Source of the DNA: Fasciolopsis buskii
Taxonomy: Eukaryota; Platyhelminthes; Trematoda; Plagiorchiida; Fasciolidae
Assembly: GCA_008360955.1 (NCBI GenBank)
Contig: LUCM01007960.1
Coordinates: 1 to 64,000 of the forward strand
DNA length: 64,000 nucleotides
Reading direction: 5' to 3'
The notes beneath the pieces are model-generated. The model searched no databases, was not told the DNA's origin, and saw only the letters and a list, made by a program, of their open reading frames with translations. The translations under genes were made by a program, and so were the position numbers. Below are positions 49,801-61,800 of this stretch, piece after piece (the first letter of the stretch is position 1; the number at the start of each line of letters is the position of its first letter).

Positions 49801-52800
49801 CTGCCCTCATAACCTTTCTGTATCACTATGTCCTTACTCGTTCCAGTTCACTCAGCCGTTTTCCAAAGGGCGATTCTATATCCATTTCTCTTCTCTCTTT
49901 AGCTTTAGAAGCTTCCTATCTTCTTCGATTTCATTGGTTGAAAATGTACTGATCATGCTGTTTTTGAATGTCTTCGCATTGCTGTGGGCAATCTTAGTGA
50001 TCAGCAAGCTAATCTGCATGAATCTGTATCAATTTCTTTCTCTGTCACTGAACATTCTGAATTTCGTTGATGCTAACTTTAATTTTCGGGCCGATTTCTG
50101 GTAGTTATCTAGCTCACTTCAGCAATCTTCCATCGATGACGGTAAATAATAAGTACATTCAAAATGGTTCTTCTGTCCGTTACATATTAATGGATTCGAT
50201 CCGGGCTTGTCAATATCATGTTTTGCAAGTCGCGGAAACTCTCTTGAGAAAGTTCCGAAAACCGTATATACTTGTTCTTCTGTCTTCTGCTTTACGAATT
50301 ATCACTACTTTCTCTACTGCTCCCCAGTGTTCTTTCCTGGCTTGAAAGAAAAGAGTTTTGCTCTTACCGTCTAACCTGTAAAACTGCTTACCAGTTGGGT
50401 TGCAATTAATAGAAATACTCTATCGGACTTCATCGTTCAAACACATTTTGGCTCTGATGATAGGTTTTTAGTGTCCTATCCAACACCAAACAATCTTTCA
50501 CAGAGCCTTGTCCGACCCCTTTTCTTATTCATCAACTTGTCCCACACTCGGGTTTACCCCTTCTCTTTTGAGAACTGTCATATTCCTTACCGTACGTGCA
50601 TCGCAAAATCATAATGAGTAACCTTAGAGCCCAACTCGGATAGTGTCATTTATTGATCTTCATTCTCTTCATTTAATGTTTGCTTTTCCCCTAGGTACTC
50701 ATGATTAGCTTTTTTGTTCCAGGAGCATGAATGCATTGCTTGATTTGACTAGTGCATACATGCAACTCATTATGGCAAGTCAGTTAACTCTAAGGTGATA
50801 TCCGATATGTCTTTTTGCTATTTGTACATTTTGCCCATTTTAGGTTTATTTCGTTTAACATTTCTAATACTTGTTTAGTTTCAAACGTGTCACAAGATAA
50901 AACGTCACTTTCCCATTGGAATGATGCTACATTCCTAATGACTTAGATCCTCGTCATCGGAATTTACTGTCCACTGCGAAGGTACTTCGCTTGGTTTATT
51001 CAACTAGGCGAGTTCAATCAACAAAAAGAGTATGACGAAATTCAGGCTAATAATTGCGATCGTCTCTTTGAAACAAACTGCAGAGCATAACGTTCCGTCT
51101 CATCTGAAGTTGTTTAAAGCCAATAGCTGTTTGGGAAGATTATGCTTTTCTTAAACGACAATCTTTTTGGGCAGAACAAAACAACAGTTTGTAGGACATT
51201 TGTATCTCAGTCTTCCACTCAATGACACTGGATATACGGTATGCTCTTTATTGCACTAGAATTTATCTGATGCATAACGTGATTGAAATAATGCAAATGC
51301 ATGCAACTCTGCCCGGCCGGAAGCAACCGGAAATTTACAAGCAGGCTGGTGATCTAATGGCACCAGTGCTTATGCGCTGGGGAACAGCGAGTCAGTTTTT
51401 CCGATAGGCACACGAACACTGCACAGGCTTCGTTCCGTCTTTCGCCAACCAGAAATCGAGATATGGTTACATACGCTATTTTATGCGCCCATAGACGTGA
51501 ATACCAGTGTGGTTGTTTGTCGATGAACGATCAACCTGTCATCCAAGTGAAGACTTCTAGGCAAATTGGAAGCATAACCGAAGGAGGGAAATAAACAAAG
51601 TTGTTGTAGTTTATCTGCACATCCAAAGATTCTTTTGCGCTATAAAACAAGAGATAAACAAAATTTTACGAAATCATCAAATCTACTTTGGTTAAATAAT
51701 TACAATGACTTGAAAATTACAGAAATCTGCTCTGAATGTGATAGAGTATACTGTGACGGTCGATTGAGAACAGCGCCAACTCTGCCATTTTTCATTTCAG
51801 TCGATCCAATACTTTGGTGCAAATGAGCATCATCGTTAGGTTATTTTGAAGTTGAAGTCACACTGAACGAGTAGTATCACCTGAGTTTACTGCTAAACCA
51901 TTGGGATGAAAATATGCTCGCTCCTCAGGGTCGTTGCACACTTTTGGGATGGAGTCCATCAAAGGAATTGAATTGGAGATCTGACTGGTGTGGTCATTCG
52001 AACGGAGCGACTACTGTTTGGAAGTACGATATCGTGGGGCACTGTGTGCTAGAATCCAGGTTTTTTTCACTTGTGATTGATGACCTTGTGAAATATTGCA
52101 CGGATATTCTGTCATTGTAAAAAATATGATAGCACAAGTCCTGTACATGATGTTTTTATCGTAAGAATCAACCACATCGTAAAGTGATAACTGTGCATCG
52201 ATTGTGCTGAACGCAGATTGATTTCTGCTACTATCGGTGACATGAAGCGTATGATGGGAAAACAATATTTCTGATATGCTACATTGCATCCTATCCGGAA
52301 ATGCACGCGGTCCAGTTGTGGACAATCCGCAATTGCACTACACCTACAAGCAGCTGAAAGATCGATAAACTGGTGGAGTGTGATAGTTACGATCACGCCT
52401 GTTTTATGGTTTATTGTTTTAGGCAAAATAAACAGGGAAAAGATTTTTATGTAGCAACATTTGAAGAAATCAGAACACACCTTTTCTGCGATCATTCCGA
52501 AAGGATAGCTTTGGTATATTGTGCTAGTTATGTCCGGAACACTTTTGCAATATTTGATTTTGAAAGATGGGCCAGAATTATGCATGGTTTAAGTGTTCAC
52601 ATAATTTGTCTGTTTTCTGAAATGATTACTTGGAACAGGGTAATGTAAGAAGAAGATGGTATCGTATCACCAACCGGCAGAAAAGTTAACAAAGAATTGT
52701 TTTTTTGAGACTTGATTGTCGCACATAATTTCAAAGAAATGGTCTTGTTTATTGCAGATACGAAGTCGTAAACTGTCGTGGTCATGAACATATTGTATCG

Positions 52801-55800
52801 ATAAAAAATGGTCAGTGGGAGCCGATGATGGAAATTATTCCCTTAAATGTGTATTATGCACTTTGATAAGAACCATCTTTCAGCTAGCAAACTACTTTTG
52901 GTGTGAGGTACAGGAGCGGCCTCATAGGAGTCCTTTTGGTTAGAGAAACGAATTTGAGGTTAGCTGAATTGTGTTTCCTAGAAAATATTCACCAAAATGG
53001 CCATTTGAACCAACATCGTCTTTGAATGCCAAAAAGCATAGTTTTAGCTGCTTGTCGATGAACTTTGATTCGATGTTTTTGGGGAAAGGACTCATGATGA
53101 GTATTTGCGATGAAACGATCGTTGTCCCTTTGTGCTCAATGTCCCACCCAGTTTTCACGTGTATATCTACTTTATCGTTTGAACATTTAAATAATGCATG
53201 ATATTGTGATGTGTACTTACTTGCAAAGTCACATAACTACCTTGGGATGGCAATTGAACTTCAATTTTCTATTTTTTGCGATCACCAGTACTATGAAAAA
53301 TGTTACCCACATTATTTTTCTTACTTATGATTGTTTAGGAATAGATAAGTTCCTTTCTGGCTATTTTCTGTCTAAATCAGAATTTTACCGTACTTTGCAA
53401 AAAACGCCTCATAATATAATTATTTCATGATTCTAATCTTCTAGCAGTTTTGCTTTACCAATTCTGCACGCCACAATTTTTTCAAATAATCCAACATAAT
53501 TGTTCACAATTTACTGGATCGCTTCATCCCATCATTTACGAAAGCAATCAACGACAACGATAATATCTGGTTTGCCAATGAAATTCGATTGGGACAACCA
53601 GCAAGTGTAAAATAATTGAACGATTAGAAAGTTAATCAGAAAATAAGTTTCTTGTGACCGATATATATGTTTGTGATGCAAGCCGCGTCAACAATCTTCA
53701 GATTTTAAGCCGTTTGATCATCATACTTGAAGATCCGATTGGTCTGTTTGCCATGATTTGTGCTCTACTGAGCCTCGTACTGAGTCCGCCCGCGCTGCAC
53801 CATACGGGGCTTTAAAAGGCACTGGGTATATATGGTACGCTTTATGTACTTAACAAAGAAATGTTTACTTAGCTGAGAACTAATAATTCATTCCTTGTTG
53901 TGGTATTTTCTGGTGCTCTAATTTACGAACCTCGCATCATAGTTAGGAAGATAGAAGACAGAAATAGGCTTGCAAATATTTCAATAAAAAATACAAGTGA
54001 ACATTCAATCAACCCATGGGCAAGTGCCTTGTTGATGTTAACTAGTGTCAGGGTCGCATATTCCACACGGTAGTCCCGTCATGTTGCATGTGTCCATGGA
54101 CTAATCATTTCATTGATACGTTACGTTCACATTTGCCGGCGGCCTTCAACATGCTGTCAACCTTCCAAACCAGTCTGCCAACTACTCAACCGTCGACATG
54201 CTGTTTTACAATTCAATCAGTTAAAATAATCCATTAACCTCGAATTTCAAAATCAACAGCATGTGCATCCATGCTTTTCCTTTTTAGCCTGATTTTGAAT
54301 ACACTGTCCGTCCTTGTTCGTGCTTATTTCTGCTGGATATTTGGACGATTGAAGAGTCGCTAATCAGAAATAGTCTGAAGATATTTGTGCACTGACTCAA
54401 CAAACAGCGGCCTATTCGTTTATCACAACGACTCATTCCTAAATAACTGTACTGCTGCCTAAAATTACGAGGCAGCGCTGTGATGTGGTATGATAACTGG
54501 TGTGTTTTCAATATCACTACAGCTATTACCGAGGGCCAGTCTGAACGAAAGATGCAATCGTGTCCGACATGTCAGTGGATAAAGGCTTGGACAAATTTCA
54601 GTCTCAGTTGATTGGTTTAAATCCAAATATGTACATTAATCTTGAAGAACCACTTGCGCAAACAAATGTGAAAAACTGCGTTTAATGGACCGCTTTCCTC
54701 AAGCGCTGATCCTCGCTTGTCGTGATCATGTATGCGCCCACTAACTTTGGGACTTTCGGGCCTAAAAATAATTTTACCGAAGCATGTTACGAAAACATTA
54801 AAATGTGCGTCACACTGATTTTGCGGTCGCTCCTAGATACGTTGGCATACAGCTCGGCTGTTTGAAGCACACAAGAAGTCACACATGAGGCTCGTATGAT
54901 TTCTGAACTGTCTGAGCTATAGCTAGTTTGGGTGTTCCCACCACAAGCTATTTCTGGGTAATGCAATATTTTGCTATAAACGGGTAAACAAATCACTTGG
55001 TGTCCTTAGTGGCTTAGACACTGGCCGTCAGTGACTCGACCAAGGTGAAAATATTTTACCATTTTTTGTAGAAAGTTGTAGACAGTGATCGAGCCCTGTT
55101 TGGTTACAGTCAGTGGGTGCATCAAATTCAAAGCCACCAACATAGTACAAAGATGATAATGACATTTGATTTCCGGTCAGCATTCTATGTGGTTGCTGAC
55201 TCGATCAGATATCGAGAGTTCAAGTGGTAAGTAACAGCAGGTCAAAAATGTTGTTCATGGGGTTCGGATCGCCGTGAAGAAATTTGGAACAATCTGTCCG
55301 TGTGTTCCGCGTTGTCCGCTTAGTTCAATCTCAGTTTTGTTCGGTCAGTACATTAATTTTGTTGGTTTTGTGCATGTAATTTCAGCGATCTAAGCATGTT
55401 GATAAAATTTATACATGGACAGTATTTATATGGGAACTCGATTTACTATAGTATATTCTGGACTTGCTTTTTTGAAAAGTTTTTCTTCCACTGCCCCGCA
55501 AAACAAAACAAACATATCACAGCCCCGGAAATCGTGAACTTCGATCCAATCACATTCGCAACGGATATGTGGGCAATCGGGGTCATAACCTATATCTTGT
55601 AAGTTGGCTGACTCAATATATCATTAGTTCTTTCTGTTCATTGACGTTAATCGCTTGTGTCCAGTTTGCAGGAAATCCTTGGCCGTTTATAATGCGCACA
55701 CGTTTGGTTATGCGAAACTTTCTGTCTTCAGCCGATCGCTGGTTCACACATTCATTTGATTTATCAGAAAATTGTAATCACCAAGCTATTTTTCATATGG

Positions 55801-58800
55801 GTTTTTTTCTCAAAAATGTTAATTTTATTAACAGACTTTTCACGGCGTTTCTTAAATGTGACTCACTGCTGCTTGCCGAATTTTGGACTGATTAGGTCGT
55901 AAAAGAAAAGTTTAAAGTTGACGAACCAGATTGTAATGCAGTCGATTACCAAGGAATACGTAAGTATATGTCAAAAACTATGGTCTTTATCGAATACCAC
56001 ATTCAATCACACCTTAAACTTTTATTCCGGAATGATATGAAAGCGACTAGTCGTGAAAGGAAAGCATCATCATTCTGTCGAGTTTACACAGATAAATTCT
56101 TCCGCCGGGTCGTCTACTCAGAGCCTCTGTAATACTCGCTCACGTGAATTAGCTGATAGAAATATTTATGCACAAGGCGCTGTCGGGGCAAATCGCTGTG
56201 GACAAAAAGCAACACATTCAAAATGAGTAATAGTGATAAATATAGTATATTGGTAGGCATATCAGCAAACCAAATAGGACGGATTTTTGAAACAAACTAC
56301 AAACTATTGTGATGTGATTATATCACATCACATCCCGTAGTGCTTTCTTCGATTATACGCCTTAATCAATGAGATTGATTTTGGGTTCATGATTAAAAAT
56401 ACGGTAACAAAGTGATACCTTTGGGGCCACAAAATTTTTGGAAATGTCCAGCGTCATGAAGACGGAGGCAAATTAGTAGAAAATGAATGCATTGCATCAG
56501 TGTTTTTCCTGATCACTGGGCGTGACGTGATGGGCAACGCTCCATCAGGTGCCAGTTGTTCCTCGTTGACATTAAGTGCTAGTGCTTTGAAATACAATTC
56601 CAAACTTTCACTTATGTGGTTGGCTGTAGATGGCCTTGAGAACGAATTCACTGGTAAATACAACTATGCAATATTTCTGAGATGGCCAGGGAAACCAGGA
56701 CTTAAAATCGTCCTCAGCTATGCCTATTATAACAATCCACCACATGGATGACTAGCATCGCCTTCCAAAGTACTATTGCGCAATGTCCTTTTTATGACCG
56801 CAAAGAAATATTGACACAACGGACTCGTCTATTGAGTTCACGGTTTACTACTGGTCGCAGAATCTTCCGAAATTTCTTTTCATCAGGTTGTTTCTCATGA
56901 CATAACAAAACAGATTCCACCACTTGATCATCGCAAGTTATTTCATTTCATCCAACCGTATCGTTTTGATGCATGCCCCGTTTAGCAACGGTCTGAGGAC
57001 ACAGACGCCAATGACTGATCAGTCGTTGGATTGTGTTAAGCTCAATGAATCACAATCCCATCAAAATTACACTTTTTAGAGCTAGTTATAACCAAGGCCG
57101 TCAGTTGTTTCTTATTGGCTGGGGTGATAGTCATTACGCTTTCTGCGGTTCGTACTTTTGAATCAACATATTTAGCTTACCGGACCAAACACTGAATCCT
57201 GGACTCCTCATCAGCTCGCTGAATTTCGCATCTAAAGTGCCGAAATGGTTTAGTGATTTCCATGGTGTTCTGATCATTGAGCTTGGTGCTTAGACAGCAA
57301 AATTTTCATCACCAGCAGATTAGATGTTAGCGCGTCATGCACTGGGCTACGAAATATACTACTTTTAAAATGCATTGAGGTAACTCAACCGCATTATGAA
57401 GAGGTAAACAAACGATCAGTCGGAATATCACATACTTTGCAAATAGGACAGCGAAGTTCTGTTCGTGCAAAAAAGTCCTAGATCGCTCAGTAAAAATGAC
57501 TTCTGTCTGTTCTCAAAGGGGCTAAGCGCGACTTGTAAAATAATATTGTTCATAAAAGTTTTCCAATCTCTATTTTTCTTACGAAACAATTTCCTTAATT
57601 GCTGTCGCGAGAAACCTGCATAGATCGAAAAGTCAAGCGGAAATGACGTGATGAGTATTTTGCTATGAAACAAAGCGATGACTATGATACTGCTCCATGG
57701 AGAGTGTGGCTTACTGCTGAATCGGGTCTTAGCCCGCCTTCTCCTCTTGAAATATCATATTTTGCCGGAAGAGCCCAAAGTAAACTCAGTCATTGGCCCT
57801 GATGGATTCAGGAGTACTGTTCAACTTCGACGCCAGTTGACCACACAATATCCAGGGTGGAACACTAGCACCGTCCCACGACGCATCATTCGTTGTTCCC
57901 GACTGGGAAGTTTGATACTACTTAGTCTAAGAACGACTCATGGATTACGGTGTACAGAAGTATGGGGAAGCTGGAGTATATGGTGAACATAATCACGTGT
58001 TTTGACTGCTTCTTCTTGTATTATTTCTATTCTTTATCATGGTTTTGATCGCTTTGTCGCTGATAACACGTTTGAGCCAATTTATCCAACACTAGATTTT
58101 TATTTGATGATTACACATGATGACGTCCAATTCTTACTTTGTGCGAACTCGGTAAACAAATTCAAGCTGATCATTTTGACCCGCAACATCTCTGCGAAGT
58201 GACAACGTTAATGAAAATAATTTTAATGTCTTTTCTTTCAAGATTGACCGGAATATCTCCTTTTGCCGGAGATTCCCAGATTGAAACTTTCCAGAACATC
58301 TTGGATTGTATTGTGGACTACAGTCGCGAGGAGATTAAAGACGCTACTGATTTGGCGAAAGATTTCATTCGACGACTATTGGTCAAAAATCCCAAGTAAG
58401 CTGTCACATTTGGTCCCAAACTGACATAAATATATCTACTAGTTTAACGGGCTGACATATCGAGCAACATTTTCCCGAATAGTTTTCCGGTTTTTTTCTG
58501 CAATACCTGCACAGGTTACTCTCATATGGAACAGTATTACAGAAAATTCTGCGCCCAAAATGACATTTCACGTGTTTAGCTGCTGAGGCCGCAAATAATT
58601 GGCCAGAAGAATGTTCAGAACGTTGTTGGATAATATTTTGTGTTTTTGATGACTTGGTGATGCAGTCGAAAACTGTCACGCTTTTCACTGAAATCCATTG
58701 AGGTGCTCACGTATTTGTCGTATTTCCAGAAGACAGTATGAATGAGCGAACAGAGATAAAATTGTGATTTTGTTCTAGAGAGTTTGCTCTTTTCGTGGTA

Positions 58801-61800
58801 TTTTTATTTGTTCCTCTGCCTTTAATTTGACAAAGAAAATTGTTCGGGTTTTTTAGATACCGACAGCAAAACTCGATCTTTTTAATTAATCGATTCTATT
58901 TATCATGTACTGCGACAACCAACATGGCCAACCCTACAGTGAAAACAAAGTCATCACTCCATGAGATACAAGGACTGAAGACAAGCCGAAATAATTTGAA
59001 TGAGAGATCTCTGTAACGCACAGGACCACCAATCAACGCCTTTCTGGATCTTCTGGACTAACTGGACTTACTCCAGACAGTTCACTGGCTTCGGTTTTCA
59101 ATAGACTTCCTCCAAGTCCTGAACTGACCATTCCGAACTACCACCAGTCATTACCTGTTTCGGAGTACTTGCCGAGGAAATCGGCCCACGTTCCAACTGC
59201 AATAGTCTAGTCGAATCCATTGCTTAGTGGATTGGTTGAGTTCTAATAATAATAATAATAATTACTATTATTATTATTATTATTTTTATTATTATAAGAC
59301 TTCCCCACCATTCTCTACCCATACTGCGAAGACATTGGAGCTCACACAGCGACAGTCTTCTCACTGGCAGAGTTTTGAAAATTTATAGCAAGATCAACTT
59401 TGCCCTCTGCTTTGTTTGCTTGTCTTTTTATCACTCATGGGATGTAATGTCGTAGCCACATGTCTCAGATTGAAGAATGCTAATCGAGTCTTGTTTATAC
59501 ACGAACACCATCCACTTAGTCTGTGACAGCCAAGTGAAATGTATCTGCCCAAATACCAAACCTTATCCGCTATGGCCGAATCCTCTCCGCCGAAACTAGG
59601 GTTAAGCTTTGAATCAGTTCAGTCCTGCCATAGCATTTTGCACTTTGAAGGGACAAAAAACGCCTTTCAAGCCGTCGAGAAAAAAAACCATGACTCACCT
59701 AGGTCCTCATTTCGAAAGACGACATGTACCTTTTCAGAATCGAATAGTTTACCGCCTGAGTGAGTATCAACGCCATTATTCTCACAAGAGGGTAAATTTA
59801 TTTCCACATTCATCTCACTTCAAAAGGTGAAAAGGAGCGATGAGGTTTGACAATCCTGACGAACACAAGTTTTGGTGCTGCTTTGACGCTCTCGGTGATG
59901 GTCGTTACTCAGCTGATTGTAAACACTAACTTTGTTAGGACATTTTCCCTCAACTGGTAGCAATTCGTTGATGTTGCCGTCACCGTGTGAGTGATTCGAA
60001 GTTCCGATTTCCTTGTCAACATTTTAAGATTAAGGTCAGCAACTGCGAATGGCTGCAATAATGCTTGCTCTTCGACCAACAGGGAACTGATCACATAGGC
60101 ATGTGGATGTGTATACGCGTTTGTGTATGAGTTGCAGCTCACCGTCTGCACGGGGAATCGATTAAGTTTTTCATAGGAAAACGGGAAATTGTTGATCGCG
60201 TGGGTCCTTAATCCACAGTTGTCCGCACTTGGTCTCCATCCATGAAGATGAAACCATATGGTTATACAATGAGCCAGGCGATAAACATAATAACTCCCTG
60301 ACCTGTGGAATTTTATTTACCTACTGTGAGAGGCGCTGGAAAAAAGCAGATTTCAAATGGTATGTTCACTCCAATTGATCTTTTCGAATTTGCCCATTCA
60401 GAAAATAGTAAATTCGACCAAATTGTCCAAAACGAAAACACCAGTACTTTGAAAGTTGCCTACCAACCTTCATTTGAGTAGTGTTCCTGTGATATTCGAA
60501 GTTTCATCACCGTTGCTTTCTTCCAGTTTGTCTTCGGTTCTTCAGGTTCTTTTCTTCTTTTCTCTTACGGTAGAAAACGTGCTACGGTGAACGAGTGTCT
60601 GAAACATCCTTGGATTCGGGTAAGTTTGTCCGTCCATTTACCCGTAGGCTTCTACTACTCATTAGTAGTTCAGCAACATTGCAAAAATAGCGTGGGTTAG
60701 AAATCGCCGTGAGCAGATCAGGGCATTTCTGTGTCGGCTGTTTTTTTATCTCACATCCGTCGATCATTTTCAAATAAGAACAGAAATATTCATGTACTTA
60801 TTATTCCTAATTTTCGGTTACGAATTCTGTAGTTTTATTCTTGAAGGAATCGAGAACGCGCTAGTTTACGCAATGAGAGGGAAGTGGTAAAGCTGTCACT
60901 GACGTACATTTTTTTGTACCATTAACCTTTTATCATGGTCGGTGGGCGAAAGGTGTAATCAAGTTCTGTGAACTGAGAACAACTGAGTACGCGATCCACA
61001 TGGTGGGCAGCCATTTCGAATGAGGTTCGTTACACGAGCATACCGCTTTGTTGCAGTGGAAGCGGAGTTATAAAATGTCTCCATTGCCAACAGAATGAAC
61101 CCGATTTTTTCTTGAATTGGTGGAAGAAGTTGGTTTTTTTGTGTATATGTACCGAGATGAATAAAATACGGGAGACACTCACTAACAGCCATTCCGGTCC
61201 AATGAGTTCTCTTTTATTGTAACTCTGCTAAAAGAGTAACGGTGAGTGGTTGAAGTGTCGATATTTTGTCGCCGTTTATATTACAATTCAATTAAGTACC
61301 CGTCCAAGGTATTTCATTTGGCTTATATACTCTATATGGATCGCGTATTCAGCTGTTCCCAGTTCAGAGAATGTAATCACATTTTTTGCCCACCGATCAT
61401 GATTGCTGATAAATGAAATGTAAGCGCGCATCACCAACACGATGTTTGCAAAAACTTGCGTAATTCCTGGCAAAATTATATGTACTACCATAGAACCTGA
61501 TCTTATTGTATACCATATTATTGCACGGATAGCTCGGGAAGGATATACTGCTGTACTAACTACTAACTCGGTCAAATAATATTAAGCTGTAAGTGATATA
61601 TATATATACTGAATATTATCGAAAGTGTGAAGATTGTAGTTTTTTAGTCACCACGTCAATTCAACAAACGTATGTTGAATTAATTCTACGTTTTTGCCTC
61701 TTACGGAGTTAAATTTTTTTGTCCCTAAACCTTTTTCGTATCATGTGTTGCTTAAAATAAAATGGGTGATTTAATGCTGACTGAGAGTAATAAATAAGTA

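Larger units (their letters stand above)
28970..55522 (+). other. Intron 4 (26.6 kb)
   Basis: It starts GTAAGC and ends ATCACAG. It separates GTPEFC from APEIV inside the activation segment. It carries most of the repeats in this part of the window: an RTE endonuclease fragment, a Penelope-like remnant, the second RTE duplicate, two microsatellites, a T/G homopolymer junction and a weak CR1-like RT. The stretches 28970-31560, 36770-43785 and 50620-55522 hold nothing I can identify; open frames there are short and lack motifs. Confidence 0.9.

Noticed and set aside
52112..52585. 157-codon minus-strand frame near the end of intron 4
   Set aside because: Long for the region, but no domain, no splice context and overlapping frames on the other strand.
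44128..55275. TTCATGGGGTTC-GATCGCCG shared by 44131-44152 and 55254-55274
   Set aside because: Only about 20 bp match and the flanks do not align convincingly.
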